Shown here piece by piece: positions 10,219 to 18,791 of a stretch of DNA of 64,000 nt; position 1 is the first letter of the stretch; each line of letters begins with the position of its first letter. Position numbers and translations under genes: made by a program. The stretch covers positions 1 to 64,000 of the forward strand of contig NZ_PCOZ01000008.1 of assembly GCF_002979555.1 (NCBI RefSeq). The letters run 5' to 3'. The notes beneath the pieces were generated by a model. That model saw nothing but the letters and a program-made list of their open reading frames with translations, had not been told where the DNA came from and made no database searches. This DNA comes from Pseudomonas sp. MYb60. GTDB taxonomy: Bacteria; Pseudomonadota; Gammaproteobacteria; Pseudomonadales; Pseudomonadaceae.

Positions 10219-11757
10219 GTGAGCCAGTCCCTGATCGCCGCCCTGCAAAACCCGGCCTTGTATCCCCATCCGGTTGAAGCGTTCCAAATCATCGAGACGC
10301 ACATTTCCTGGGTCATACTGACCGGCCCCTATGCGTACAAACTGAAGAAACCGATGAACTTCGGCTTCCTGGACTTCACTGACCTGGAAAAACGCGGTCA
10401 CTTCTGCAATGAAGAACTGCGCCTCAACCAACGCCTGACCCACGATTTGTATCTCGAAGTGTTGCCGGTTACCGGTACAGCCGAAGCCCCGCAGTTGGGC
10501 GGCGAAGGCCCGGCGATCGAATACGCGCTGAAAATGCGCCAATTCCCGCAAAGCCAACTGCTCAGCACCCTGCAAGCCAATGGCGAACTGACCAGCACGC
10601 ACATCGACGAGATGGCCCAACAGATCGCGCACTTCCATCTCAGCGCCCCGGAAGTGCCGCAAGATCACCCGGCGGGCACCCCAGACGAAGTGATGGCGCC
10701 GGTACGGCAGAACTTCGAGCAAATTCGCCCATTTCTCAGCGACAAAGTCGATCTGGTTCAACTTGACGCCCTGCAAGCCTGGGCCGAGAGCAGCTTCGAA
10801 CGTCTCAAGCCGCTGCTGGCACAACGCAAGCTGGAGGGCTTCACCCGCGAATGCCACGGTGACATCCACTTGGGCAACGCGACGCTGATCGATGGCCAGG
10901 TGGTGATCTTCGACTGCATCGAGTTCAACGAACCCTTCCGCTTCACCGACGTGTACGCCGATACCGGTTTCCTGGCCATGGACCTGGAAGACCGGGGCCT
11001 CAAATCCCTCGCTCGTCGCTTTATCAGCCAATACCTGGAGCTGACCGGCGACTACCAAGGCCTTGAACTGCTGAATTTCTACAAGGCCTATCGCGCCCTG
11101 GTTCGCGCCAAGGTTGCGCTGTTCAGCCTGCAGGCGGATGCGAGCCCGGTACAACGCGCCACCACGCTTCGCCAGTATCGCAACTACGCCAACCTGGCCG
11201 AGAGCTACAGCACCATTCCATCGCGCTTCCTGGCGATTACCCACGGCGTTTCAGCGGTCGGAAAAAGCCATGTCGCCATGCGCCTGGTAGAAGCCTTGGG
11301 TGCCGTGCGCCTGCGTTCGGACGTGGAGCGCAAGCGTTTGTTCGGTGAGCAGCAGGGGGATATCTACGCAGCCGACGCCAGTGCCGCGACTTATGCACGC
11401 CTGAATGACATCGCCAGCACCGTGCTGCGCGCCGGTTTCCCGGTCGTGATTGACGCCACGTTCCTCAAGCGCGAGCAGCGCGATGCTGCAGCCAAGGTCG
11501 CCGAGGCCACCGGTGCGCCTTTCCTGATCCTCGATTGCAACGCGCCGCAGGCCGTCATTGCCAGCTGGCTGGAGCAGCGTCAGGCAGAGAAAAGCGACCC
11601 GTCCGACGCAACGTTGGCGGTCATCGAACAACAACAGGCTAACCGCGAGCCGCTGAGCGCCGAGGAGCTGCTGCTGAGCAAGCGTGTCGAAACCAATCAG
11701 AGCGGTACCCTGGACGCTGTCGTCGCGCAAATCCGCCAGCGCCTGCCGGGACTGTAA
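10219..11757 (+). CDS. fusion protein: aminoglycoside-phosphotransferase-like kinase plus P-loop kinase domain
   Basis: 512 residues in two parts. Residues about 1-310 resemble the APH/choline-kinase fold: CHGDIHLGNATL carries the catalytic aspartate and FDCIEFNEPFR the metal-binding one. Residues about 330-512 are a P-loop NTPase of the zeta-toxin/AAA_33 type with GVSAVGKS as Walker A and a conserved DVERKRLFG. The substrate is unknown; this is a widespread uncharacterised proteobacterial family and not an antibiotic-resistance gene in any demonstrated sense. Start is GTG at 10219, behind GAAGGA. It is divergent from mrcB, and a strong hairpin follows it. Confidence 0.88.
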   Translation: MSQSLIAALQNPALYPHPVEAFQIIETHISWVILTGPYAYKLKKPMNFGFLDFTDLEKRGHFCNEELRLNQRLTHDLYLEVLPVTGTAEAPQLGGEGPAIEYALKMRQFPQSQLLSTLQANGELTSTHIDEMAQQIAHFHLSAPEVPQDHPAGTPDEVMAPVRQNFEQIRPFLSDKVDLVQLDALQAWAESSFERLKPLLAQRKLEGFTRECHGDIHLGNATLIDGQVVIFDCIEFNEPFRFTDVYADTGFLAMDLEDRGLKSLARRFISQYLELTGDYQGLELLNFYKAYRALVRAKVALFSLQADASPVQRATTLRQYRNYANLAESYSTIPSRFLAITHGVSAVGKSHVAMRLVEALGAVRLRSDVERKRLFGEQQGDIYAADASAATYARLNDIASTVLRAGFPVVIDATFLKREQRDAAAKVAEATGAPFLILDCNAPQAVIASWLEQRQAEKSDPSDATLAVIEQQQANREPLSAEELLLSKRVETNQSGTLDAVVAQIRQRLPGL

Positions 11758-11766
11758 TAAATATTT

Positions 11767-11801
11767 AAGGGGCGCGTCGCACACACGAGCGCGCGCCCCT
11801 T
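11767..11801 (+). terminator. hairpin after the kinase-like gene
   Basis: A perfect 10-bp GC-rich stem (AAGGGGCGCG at 11767-11776 with its complement at 11792-11801). It begins nine bases after the stop codon. There is no T tract downstream, so termination may be partial. A TATAAT box at 11814-11819, just downstream, could start transcription of the next gene. Confidence 0.6.
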
Positions 11802-11849
11802 GAATAGTGGCACTATAATGGCGTCATAAATCCAACAGGAGACGCCATC

Positions 11850-12194
11850 ATGAGTCAGCCCAAGCTTCTTGATACCCCGCTCTATTCGCTCCTGCACAAA
11901 GACGATGTCCGCGGCTTCAATCAGGAGCGTCCGAAAGAAGGCGCCATTGATATGCGCGGCGGCGACTTCCGCGGGCTGGACCTGCGCGAGCTGAACGCGG
12001 CTGGCGTTGACTTCACCGATGCGTATTTCCGCTCAGCCGATCTGCGTGGGCTGGATCTGCGTGGCTGCTCATTGGAAGGCGCAAGCCTGGCCCATGCGCA
12101 GATCTCCGGTACCTATTTCCCCCCCGAATTGACGGCTGACGAGATCCTCATGTCCGTCAACTTCGGCACCCGCCTGCGCTATCGCACCCGTTAA
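11850..12194 (+). CDS. pentapeptide-repeat protein
   Basis: 114-residue protein with repeated A/C-(D/N)-L/F-x-G units in the middle: GDFRGLDLRELNAAGVDFTD and RSADLRGLDLRGCSLEGASL, about residues 36-85. Such repeats fold into a right-handed beta helix. The family role is unknown; DNA-gyrase protection is known for much longer members, and this short protein is not evidence for that. A TATAAT box 31 bases upstream and AACAGGAG before the ATG support an independent transcript. Confidence 0.9.
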   Translation: MSQPKLLDTPLYSLLHKDDVRGFNQERPKEGAIDMRGGDFRGLDLRELNAAGVDFTDAYFRSADLRGLDLRGCSLEGASLAHAQISGTYFPPELTADEILMSVNFGTRLRYRTR

Positions 12195-12396
12195 TCTCCC
12201 CTGCCCTGTCCCCCGGTGACGCGCTGCCGAACCGGGGTGCTCCCGCCTGCATGGGTTAAATCCTCCCGCGATTCTTATAAGTGTTTAGGCCGTTTCAGAC
12301 TAAAGAACTACGTTTTTCCTACTGAGCGCTACACTCCTGTTCAGGTTGCCTGGTCACGATACCCACCGCACCATTCGGCCGTCGCAAGGAGGCTTG

Positions 12397-12669
12397 ATGA
12401 ACGATGAGCTGCAACACCTGAAAAACCTCGGCAAGACGTCGGCGCAGTGGCTGCATGCGGTGGGCATCCACAGTGCGTCCGATTTGCGCCGGCTGGGCGC
12501 GGTCGATGCCTACCGGGCCGTGCGCACGCGCGGCTTTCGCGCATCGAAAGTGCTGTTGTACGCCATCGAGGGCGCGTTGATGGATGTGCACTGGAATGAT
12601 GTTCCGGCCGAACGCAAGGAGGCGCTGAACCGTCAGCTGGATGCCATTTCAACGCGCCAGAAAAACTAG
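12397..12669 (+). CDS. TfoX C-terminal domain protein
   Basis: 90-residue protein matching only the C-terminal helical domain of TfoX/Sxy (LKNLGKTSAQWLHAVGIHS, then DLRRLGAVDAYRAV). Canonical TfoX competence activators carry an additional N-terminal domain, which is absent here. The ATG at 12397 follows an AAGGAGG ribosome site at 12386-12392; an upstream in-frame start at 12346 lacks one. The function of stand-alone domains is unknown; the helix-hairpin-like fold suggests nucleic-acid or protein contact. Nothing here shows a role in competence. Confidence 0.85.
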   Translation: MNDELQHLKNLGKTSAQWLHAVGIHSASDLRRLGAVDAYRAVRTRGFRASKVLLYAIEGALMDVHWNDVPAERKEALNRQLDAISTRQKN

Positions 12670-12747
12670 ATCGACGTCCAACTCCCGTATTTGCAGGCAT
12701 TCCGAACAGGCGTTTGAGAAAAGCACAGAGAGGCGTCAAAACAAGGG

Positions 12748-12780
12748 TTGACTCTCAAATGAGAATCGTTATGATTATCA
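12748..12780 (+). promoter_or_regulatory. promoter of the PrrF RNA with overlapping Fur box
   Basis: TTGACT (12748-12753), 16-base spacer, TATGAT (12770-12775). A 19-base Fur-like site at 12761-12779 (GAGAATCGTTATGATTATC) agrees with the Fur consensus at roughly two thirds of positions and covers the -10 box. Fur-Fe(II) binding would therefore block initiation when iron is plentiful. Confidence 0.88.
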
Positions 12781-12781
12781 C

Positions 12782-12894
12782 AACTGGTCGCGAGATCAGC
12801 CGATAACTGAAAGCCCCTTGGTTCGGACTCTCAGATTATCTCCTCATCAGGCTAATCACGGTTATTTGACCCGGCTCTTGCCGGGTCTTTTTTT
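12782..12894 (+). ncRNA. prrF: PrrF iron-responsive small RNA
   Basis: A transcript of about 113 bases starting AACTGGTCGCGAGATCAGC and ending in a strong terminator. The 5' segment, the central TCTCCTCATCAGGCTAATCACG and the terminator agree with the PrrF family as I remember it from P. aeruginosa. PrrF is made in iron starvation and, with Hfq, represses non-essential iron-containing proteins (the pseudomonad counterpart of RyhB). The Fur-box promoter directly upstream and the haem-uptake genes beside it agree. Only one copy lies at this locus, whereas P. aeruginosa has two in tandem. Confidence 0.92.
12868..12894 (+). terminator. intrinsic terminator of PrrF
   Basis: Perfect 8-bp stem GACCCGGC / GCCGGGTC (12868-12875, 12880-12887), four-base loop, seven T residues. 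Ends 19 bases before the converging hmuV stop codon. Confidence 0.95.
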
Positions 12895-12912
12895 GCCCGC
12901 CATAAAGGGCGC

Positions 12913-13680
12913 TCAGCGCGCAATGATCAACGGGTGACCCCGTTCAGGATGGGCCTGGACCAGCACGTCCAAACCGAACACGGCTTTGAGTGGCTCAGGG
13001 CGCATGACCTGCGCCGGGGTATCCAGTGCATGGGGACGCCCCTCCTCCAGCAGCAGGATCCGATCGCAGTAACGCGCAGCCAGGTTCAGGTCATGCAGGA
13101 TCACCAGCACAGCGGCGCCGCGATCGGCAAACGTCCGCACCGCCTGCAACGTCGTGTGTTGGTGCAAGGGGTCCAGCATCGAGGTCGGCTCATCCAGCAA
13201 CAGTGTCTGCCCCGTCTCGCCGGGCCACAGCTGTGCCAGCACCCGTGCGAGGTGCACGCGCTGGCGCTCGCCGCCCGACAAAGCCAGATAGCTGCGACCG
13301 CTCAGGTGGCCGACATCAGCAGCGTGCAGGGCCGCCTCGATAATTTCGTCATCGCGTGCCCGCCCAGTCTGGTGGGGCAAGCGGCCCATGCCGACCACTT
13401 CTTCGACTCGGAACGCAAAGTCCAGCGTCGACGTCTGCGGCAGCACCGCGAGGCGTTGCGCCCGGTGCGCCCCGCCCCATTCGCTCAGTGGGCGTTGATC
13501 CAGCCAGACCTGGCCCGCGTCCGGATGCAGTTCACCGCACAGCGCCCCGAGCAATGTGCTCTTGCCAGCACCATTGGGGCCGAGCACACCGAGGATTTCG
13601 CCCGGCAGCAGGTCCAGAGTGACATCGGCCAGTACAATCTTGTGATTGCGCCGGATCTTCAGCCCTTCCACCCGAAGCAT
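12913..13680 (-). CDS. hmuV: haem ABC transporter ATP-binding protein
   Basis: ATPase of the periplasm-to-cytoplasm haem importer. The 255-residue protein has Walker [10 protein letters not shown] near residues 34-42, the ABC signature [10 protein letters not shown] near 133-142, Walker [13 protein letters not shown] near 160 and the switch histidine in [12 protein letters not shown]. Members of the HmuV/BtuD/FecE group look alike; the haem assignment comes from the neighbouring hmuU and hmuT and the iron-related context. Its ATG overlaps the hmuU stop by one base (TGATG). Called phuV in P. aeruginosa. Confidence 0.92.
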   Translation of the reverse strand: MLRVEGLKIRRNHKIVLADVTLDLLPGEILGVLGPNGAGKSTLLGALCGELHPDAGQVWLDQRPLSEWGGAHRAQRLAVLPQTSTLDFAFRVEEVVGMGRLPHQTGRARDDEIIEAALHAADVGHLSGRSYLALSGGERQRVHLARVLAQLWPGETGQTLLLDEPTSMLDPLHQHTTLQAVRTFADRGAAVLVILHDLNLAARYCDRILLLEEGRPHALDTPAQVMRPEPLKAVFGLDVLVQAHPERGHPLIIAR

Positions 13681-14717
13681 CAGACTCTCCTGTACAGCAA
13701 TAAATAAAGGAACAGTGGTGCACCGATAAACGCGGTGACAATCCCGATCGGCAACTCCGCCGGAGCCAGGGCCAGGCGTGCAACCAGGTCAGCCAAGAGC
13801 AGCAGGGAAGCGCCCGCGAGTACCGACGAAGGCAACAACACCCGATGATCCGGGCCCGCCAGCAAGCGCATCAGATGCGGTACCACCAACCCCACAAACC
13901 CAATCATTCCCGCCGCGGCCACCGCCGCCCCGACGCCCAGCGCCGTACAGAACACCAACTCACGCTTGAGGCCTTCAACGTCGATCCCAAGATGATTGGC
14001 CTCGGACTCGCCCAGCAGCAGCGCATTCAGCGCCTTGGCTCGACGCGGCAGCCACACCGCCACACCGACGCTTACCAGTAGCAGCGGCCACAGCCGTGAA
14101 TAACTGGCGCCGTTGAGACTGCCCAGGTTCCAGAACGTCAGGGTGCGCAACGTGGCGTCGTCCGCCACATAGGTCAACAGACCCACCACCGAACCCGCCA
14201 GAGCCGTCAATGCGATTCCCGCGAGCAGCATCGTCGCGACGTTGGTCTGGCCGTTGCGCCGTCCAAGCCGATAGACCAGCGCAGTCACACCCAACCCCCC
14301 AAGGAATGCACACAACGACAAAAAATACGGCCCGAACGCATCCGACAAACCGCCAACGTACGTACCGCCGACAATCGCCATCGCCGCCCCCAGCGCGGCC
14401 CCACTGGAGACGCCAACCAGGCCGGGATCAGCCAGCGGGTTGCGAAACAGCCCCTGCATCGCCACACCCGACAACGCCAGCACGCCGCCCACCGCCAGCC
14501 CGAGCAAAGTGCGCGGCAATCGAATCTGCCCCAGGATCAGCTCCGCCTGCTCCAGGCCTTGGGCTTCGATGGGAGCGCCCAGCATGCGCAGCGCCGCCTT
14601 GAGCGTATCCAGCAACGGCAGGCTCACAGGCCCCAGCGCCAGCGACAGCCAGGTCGCCAGCACACACAACATCGCCAAGCCGATAAACAGCGTTCGCGGC
14701 TTAACCAACTGGGTCAT
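13680..14717 (-). CDS. hmuU: haem ABC transporter permease
   Basis: FecCD/BtuC-type inner-membrane permease of 345 residues with about ten membrane spans. Typical family stretches are [22 protein letters not shown] (shortened: [12 protein letters not shown], near residues 68-79) and [22 protein letters not shown] near residue 270. It would form a homodimer with two HmuV subunits and accept haem from HmuT. It overlaps hmuT by four bases (ATGA) and hmuV by one, so the three genes are translationally coupled. Confidence 0.92.
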   Translation of the reverse strand: MTQLVKPRTLFIGLAMLCVLATWLSLALGPVSLPLLDTLKAALRMLGAPIEAQGLEQAELILGQIRLPRTLLGLAVGGVLALSGVAMQGLFRNPLADPGLVGVSSGAALGAAMAIVGGTYVGGLSDAFGPYFLSLCAFLGGLGVTALVYRLGRRNGQTNVATMLLAGIALTALAGSVVGLLTYVADDATLRTLTFWNLGSLNGASYSRLWPLLLVSVGVAVWLPRRAKALNALLLGESEANHLGIDVEGLKRELVFCTALGVGAAVAAAGMIGFVGLVVPHLMRLLAGPDHRVLLPSSVLAGASLLLLADLVARLALAPAELPIGIVTAFIGAPLFLYLLLYRRV

Positions 14718-15592
14718 GGGGCAGGCTTGGGCTGGGACGGATAAAACCCGGCGGACAATGCCACCAGGCTTTGCGGAATACGCGGCCCAAGCCCGCCCAC
14801 CAACAGCGTCGGGTCCAGCTCGAACACGCGGTTGGCCTTGGCGGCCGGGGTCGCGGCAAGGATCGGATTTTCCTTGAACAACGCCACGCGCGCCGCGTCG
14901 CCGGTCAGGGCACGGTCGGCAAACACCAGCACCTCCGGGCTCAAGCCTGCCAACGACTCCACCGAAAACGGCTTGTAACCGCTGTGGGTTGCCAGGTTAT
15001 GCCCGCCGGCCTGCTGCAGCATCCAGTCGGCCGCCGTGTCCTTGCCTGCGATCAGCGGCTTGCCCCCTGCATGCCCCAGCAACAGCAACACACCCGGCGC
15101 CTTTTGCCTGGCCTGCGCCTGGATAACCCAGGCCTTTTGCTGCGCCAGCGCCTGTTCGTATCCAGCAAACAATTGGTCGGCCTTGGCCTCATTGCCCAGC
15201 AACGCGCCCAAATGCTCAAGGTTCCCTTTCAAGGTCGGCAGATCCGGCTGCGCCGAGAACAGATCCACCTGCACGCCCGCGCTGCGAACCTGCGCCAACA
15301 CTGGCGGCGGCCCCATTTCCTCGGTTCCCACCAGCACCTGCGGGCGCAGGCTCAAAATGCCTTCGGCCGACAGCTGCCGCTGATAACCGATGCTTGGCAA
15401 CGCCTTGAGGGATTCGGGATGCTGGCTGGTGGTGTCCACCCCCACCAGCTTCGACTCGCCGCCCAGTGCCACCACCCACTCAGACAGCGCACCTCCGGCA
15501 CTCACCCAGCGTTGAGGCTGTTCAGAAGCATGCGCTTCGTGATTGACCAGCAGTCCGACAACAAGCGCAATAGCGCTGGTACTCAGGCGCAT
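14714..15592 (-). CDS. hmuT: periplasmic haem-binding protein
   Basis: Substrate-binding component of the haem importer. The 292-residue protein begins with a secretory signal peptide (cleavage probably after AHA near residue 22) and has the cluster-III binding-protein form typical of haem, B12 and siderophore carriers: VSAGGALSEWVVALGGESKLVGVD at the front (only the start, VSAGGALSEWVV, is quoted as motif) and LSPEVLVFADRAL in the C-terminal lobe. First gene of hmuTUV, behind a Fur-like operator. No outer-membrane haem receptor gene is in the window. Confidence 0.9.
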   Translation of the reverse strand: MRLSTSAIALVVGLLVNHEAHASEQPQRWVSAGGALSEWVVALGGESKLVGVDTTSQHPESLKALPSIGYQRQLSAEGILSLRPQVLVGTEEMGPPPVLAQVRSAGVQVDLFSAQPDLPTLKGNLEHLGALLGNEAKADQLFAGYEQALAQQKAWVIQAQARQKAPGVLLLLGHAGGKPLIAGKDTAADWMLQQAGGHNLATHSGYKPFSVESLAGLSPEVLVFADRALTGDAARVALFKENPILAATPAAKANRVFELDPTLLVGGLGPRIPQSLVALSAGFYPSQPKPAP

Positions 15593-15703
15593 AACAGGGT
15601 TTCCTTCCAGTGGCAGGGCCGGCCAGGCACTCGTGGATGTGACAGAACTCTCCTGCCCGGCATCGTATTGAGCACCCGGTCAGCTGACGGGCGAAGCCCG
15701 CAT

Positions 15704-15731
15704 TTGATAATTGTTTGCATTTGACCGTCAA
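15704..15731 (-). promoter_or_regulatory. hmuTUV promoter with Fur-like site
   Basis: On the minus strand TTGACG (15731-15726), 16-base spacer, TATCAA (15709-15704). A Fur-like sequence starting GATAATTGTTTGCATTTGA (15706-15724) overlaps the spacer and -10; it matches the left half and part of the right half of the Fur consensus. Iron-repressed expression of haem import is expected from the family. A perfect palindrome GTCAGCTGAC and a hairpin CGGGC-TTC-GCCCG lie in the leader. Confidence 0.6.
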
Positions 15732-15748
15732 GGTACTTAAGGACTGAA

Positions 15749-16066
15749 ATGAAGTTTCTCGGCCCCTCCGACATCCTCGCGCCCGACAGCAGCCGCGGTT
15801 TTGACATCGATGGCTGCAGGTTGTTGGGCGTGCGCAGGGACGGGGTTGCCTACTTCTATCTCAACCGCTGCCCCCATCGCGGCATTCCGCTGGAGTGGCA
15901 ACCGGACCAGTTCCTGGACACCAGCGCCAGCCTGATCCAGTGCGCCACCCACGGCGCACTCTTCCTGATCGAAAGCGGCGAGTGCATCTCCGGCCCTTGC
16001 GCGGGTCAGAGCCTCACCACCTTGCTCGGCCGTGAAGACGCACAGGGCCTGTGGGTGGACATCTAG
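15749..16066 (+). CDS. Rieske [2Fe-2S] domain protein
   Basis: Stand-alone Rieske ferredoxin-like protein of 105 residues. Cluster ligands are in CPHRG (Cys41, His43) and CATHG (Cys65, His68), the canonical pattern. There is no membrane anchor or fused oxygenase domain, so it probably acts as a soluble cytoplasmic electron carrier; the partner is unknown. AAGGA lies upstream of the ATG. It is divergent from hmuT and its 3' end overlaps the converging sfsA by four bases. Confidence 0.9.
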   Translation: MKFLGPSDILAPDSSRGFDIDGCRLLGVRRDGVAYFYLNRCPHRGIPLEWQPDQFLDTSASLIQCATHGALFLIESGECISGPCAGQSLTTLLGREDAQGLWVDI

Positions 16067-16773
16067 TCGGCCAGCACATCCAACCGTCGGTCGACAAAAA
16101 CTTCGTCGGGCGTTATGCGCACACCGTAAGCCAACACTTCCACCCCGGCACCCTTGGCTTCACGCAATGCAGCCGCGTAACCGGCATCTATCTCTACCGC
16201 CGGGCGCACGGCCTCGATTCCCGAGAGATTGACGCAATACAATTGCACCGCACGCACACCGTCCCGCGCCAGATGAGCCAGTTCACGCAGGTGCTTGGCG
16301 CCACGCTGGGTCACCGCATCGGGGAAAGCCGCCACCGTGGAGCCGTCAAAGCCCAGGGTCACACTTTTGACTTCAACATAAGCCGCGCCGTCCGGGTAAT
16401 CCAAGCGAAAGTCGATGCGGCTGTTTTCCTGGCCGTAAGGCACTTCGCGCTTCAAGGCCGTAAAGCCATTGAGCTCGGTGATCACTCCGGCACGCAATGC
16501 CTCCTCGACCAACTGATTGGCGCGCGCTGTGTTAACACACGCCAGACGGCCTTGTGGCGTTTCTGCAATTTCCCAGGTACCGGGCAACTTGCGCTTGGGA
16601 TCGTTGGAACGGCTGAACCAGACCTGCCCGCCCTCCACCATGCAATTGAGCATAGAGCCGGTGTTAGGGCAGTGAATGGTGAGCAACTCGCCGTCAAGGG
16701 TTTCGATATCGGTGAGGAAGCGCTTGTATCGGCGAATCAGCCGACCCTCTTCGAGGGGAGGATTGAAGCGCAT
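16063..16773 (-). CDS. sfsA: SfsA, DNA/RNA nuclease family protein
   Basis: SfsA (sugar fermentation stimulation) family, named from maltose metabolism in E. coli, with a PD-(D/E)xK-like fold. I start at the ATG at 16773 ([12 protein letters not shown]), giving 236 residues; the alternative at 16785 is a TTG. Family motifs are [11 protein letters not shown] near residue 35, [21 protein letters not shown] near 120 (nuclease-like D...EVK), and a C-terminal VLAYGVRI. The start overlaps the aminotransferase stop by one base (TGATG), so the two are coupled. The cellular role is unclear. Confidence 0.92.
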   Translation of the reverse strand: MRFNPPLEEGRLIRRYKRFLTDIETLDGELLTIHCPNTGSMLNCMVEGGQVWFSRSNDPKRKLPGTWEIAETPQGRLACVNTARANQLVEEALRAGVITELNGFTALKREVPYGQENSRIDFRLDYPDGAAYVEVKSVTLGFDGSTVAAFPDAVTQRGAKHLRELAHLARDGVRAVQLYCVNLSGIEAVRPAVEIDAGYAAALREAKGAGVEVLAYGVRITPDEVFVDRRLDVLAD

Positions 16774-17945
16774 CAGCCTTGCCAACTCTGCAAGCCACGG
16801 GCAATTCGGTCCACCGCTTCCTGTAGCCGATCCAGGTTTTGCGTGTAGGCAAAACGCACATGGTGACCGGCTTGATAGCGGCCGAAGTCCAGGCCAGGCG
16901 TAAACGCCACATGTTCGGTTTCCAGGAAGTGTCGACAGAACGCGAAGGCATCGCCGCCGAACGCGCTGATATCAGCGTACAAATAGAACGCGCCTTCCGG
17001 TTCTACCGCGATACCAAAACCCAACTCACGCAACGCCGGCAGCAAGAAATCGCGACGGCGGCCGAATTCGGCGCGGCGCGCTTCCAGAATGCTCAGGGTT
17101 TGCGGGGTGAAACAGGCCAGTGCAGCATGCTGGGCCATGCTTGGCGCACTGATGTAAAGGTTTTGCGCGAGCTTCTCCAACTCGCCCACGGCGGCGGACG
17201 GCGCCACCAGCCAACCCAGGCGCCAGCCGGTCATGCCGAAATACTTCGAAAAACTATTCAACACAAAGGCATCGTCATCCACTTCCAACACGCTGGCGGC
17301 CTCGGTGCCGTAGGTGAGGCCGTGATAGATCTCGTCCACCACCAAGTGACCGTTGCGCGCCTTGATTGCGCCCGATAACGCGGCCAATTCGTCCCGCGTG
17401 AGAATCGTGCCGGTCGGGTTGGCCGGGGATGCCACCAGCGCACCAACACTGTCTTCGTTCCAATGTTTGGCCACAAGATCGGCAGTCAATTGGTAACGCA
17501 CGTCAGGACCGACGGGCACCAGTTGCGCCGCGCCTTCAACCAAGCGTAGGAAGTGTCTGTTGCACGGGTAACCCGGATCGGCCAGCAGCCAGTGCTTGCC
17601 CGGGTCCACCAACAGGCTGCTGGCGAGCAACAAAGCACCGGAACCACCGGGCGTGATCAGGATGCGTTCGGGGTCGACGTTCAAGCCGTAGCGCTGCTGG
17701 TAGAAACCGCTGATGGCGTCGCGCAGTTCCGGCAGGCCACGGGCTGCGGTGTAGCGCGTCTTGCCATTGGCCAGCGCTGCCTGGCCAGCCTGGATGATCG
17801 GTTCGGCGGTGGTGAAGTCCGGCTCGCCAATCTCCAGGTGGATCACATCATGACCGGCGGCCTGCAGTTCATTGGCACGCGCCAGCAATGCCATGACATG
17901 AAAAGGTTCGATGGCGCGACTACGCGCACTGTAGGGCTGAGCCAT
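16773..17945 (-). CDS. class I pyridoxal-phosphate aminotransferase
   Basis: 390-residue fold-type-I aminotransferase. Motifs: [14 protein letters not shown] near residue 66, [12 protein letters not shown] near 95, ASPANPTG near 168, and the cofactor lysine in [16 protein letters not shown] near 235. It belongs to the AspC/alanine-aminotransferase-like group; the donor and acceptor cannot be settled from sequence. The C-terminal arginine for the substrate carboxylate is in HVRFAYTQN. First gene of a pair with sfsA. Confidence 0.9.
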   Translation of the reverse strand: MAQPYSARSRAIEPFHVMALLARANELQAAGHDVIHLEIGEPDFTTAEPIIQAGQAALANGKTRYTAARGLPELRDAISGFYQQRYGLNVDPERILITPGGSGALLLASSLLVDPGKHWLLADPGYPCNRHFLRLVEGAAQLVPVGPDVRYQLTADLVAKHWNEDSVGALVASPANPTGTILTRDELAALSGAIKARNGHLVVDEIYHGLTYGTEAASVLEVDDDAFVLNSFSKYFGMTGWRLGWLVAPSAAVGELEKLAQNLYISAPSMAQHAALACFTPQTLSILEARRAEFGRRRDFLLPALRELGFGIAVEPEGAFYLYADISAFGGDAFAFCRHFLETEHVAFTPGLDFGRYQAGHHVRFAYTQNLDRLQEAVDRIARGLQSWQG

Positions 17946-18264
17946 TAGCCTTCCTTAACGGTGAGGACAAAATCCGGATTCTACCGAACCCGCGCGTTAA
18001 AACATGTTCTATTGCCTGCCCGGCCGCCTCTGCGGTTCGGGCAAGCGCCAGCAAAACGACTAAAATCATTATTCGAGACGATACATACCCACTCACGACG
18101 GGCTGTCGCCGTTTGCGACACAGACGTGATGGGCCTCGACAACCGGGAGTGGCGCACCCCGAATCTATCTGGTAAGTTCGCCCGCTTGCAGCCGCAGGGC
18201 CGGCAGGTGTCGGTGACGTTGCAATCCTGCGCAATGGATTAGAAGAGTGAGAGGCGGTCTATTC
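17946..18264. other. long dksA upstream region
   Basis: About 320 bases between the divergent aminotransferase gene and dksA without a convincing gene. A 93-codon frame at 17961-18242 has atypical composition and no ribosome site. The region must hold promoters for both neighbours; an AT-rich patch near 18058-18075 is the best place for one. The length implies a long dksA leader, but I see no defined riboswitch or terminator. Confidence 0.4.
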
Positions 18265-18708
18265 ATGTCCACCCAAGCAAAGCAACAGCAGACTCAAGGC
18301 CTCAATGGCTTCGAACCTTACGTAGAGAAGAAAGGTGAGGAGTACATGGGCGAGCCCATGCGCGAGCACTTCACCAAGATCCTGAACAAGTGGAAACAGG
18401 ACTTGATGCAGGAGGTTGACCGTACGGTTGACCATATGAAGGACGAAGCAGCCAACTTCCCTGATCCGGCCGACCGTGCGAGCCAGGAAGAAGAGTTCGC
18501 CCTTGAACTGCGCGCCCGTGATCGCGAGCGCAAGCTGATCAAAAAGATCGACAAGACGCTGCAACTGATCAAGGACGAAGAATACGGCTGGTGCGAATCC
18601 TGCGGTGTCGAGATCGGTATCCGCCGCCTGGAAGCCCGCCCAACCGCGGACCTCTGCGTAGACTGCAAGACCTTGGCTGAAATCAAGGAAAAACAGGTCG
18701 GCAAGTAA
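18265..18708 (+). CDS. dksA: RNA polymerase-binding transcription factor DksA
   Basis: Cofactor of (p)ppGpp that binds in the RNA polymerase secondary channel and mediates stringent control. The ATG at 18265 gives 147 residues; an in-frame GTG at 18247 is part of the GAGAGGCGG ribosome site region. The coiled-coil tip motif DxxDxA is D67-P-A-D70-R-A72. All four zinc cysteines are present (C110, C113, C131, C134), so this is the zinc-binding form rather than the zinc-free DksA2 paralogue. A terminator follows immediately. Confidence 0.97.
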   Translation: MSTQAKQQQTQGLNGFEPYVEKKGEEYMGEPMREHFTKILNKWKQDLMQEVDRTVDHMKDEAANFPDPADRASQEEEFALELRARDRERKLIKKIDKTLQLIKDEEYGWCESCGVEIGIRRLEARPTADLCVDCKTLAEIKEKQVGK

Positions 18709-18725
18709 TCCTGCCGAACTGAACG

Positions 18726-18752
18726 AATGGGGCGTGCGAACGCCCCATTTTT
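18726..18752 (+). terminator. intrinsic terminator of dksA
   Basis: 10-bp stem AATGGGGCGT / ACGCCCCATT (18726-18735, 18740-18749) with a GCGA loop and a run of T residues to 18752. Confidence 0.93.
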
Positions 18753-18791
18753 GTTTCTGGCGTTTAGCGATTTTCCAGTAGTATCCGGCGC

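Noticed and set aside
10219..11757. Aminoglycoside resistance gene
   Set aside because: The APH-like fold is shared with many kinases of small molecules. The fusion with a P-loop kinase and chromosomal core location argue for a metabolic role; no resistance family is matched.
11850..12194. Qnr-like quinolone-protection protein
   Set aside because: The protein has pentapeptide repeats but is about half the length of Qnr proteins and has too few repeats to form the DNA-mimicking helix.
12280..12360. Second PrrF copy upstream of the first, as in P. aeruginosa
   Set aside because: No second Fur-box promoter, conserved PrrF core or terminator is present between 12195 and 12747.
12397..12669. Competence activator TfoX/Sxy
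   Set aside because: Only the C-terminal domain is present; the N-terminal domain required for the known activity is absent.
17961..18242. A 93-codon protein gene upstream of dksA
   Set aside because: No ribosome site, frame composition unlike the neighbours, and no recognisable motif; treated as dksA upstream DNA.
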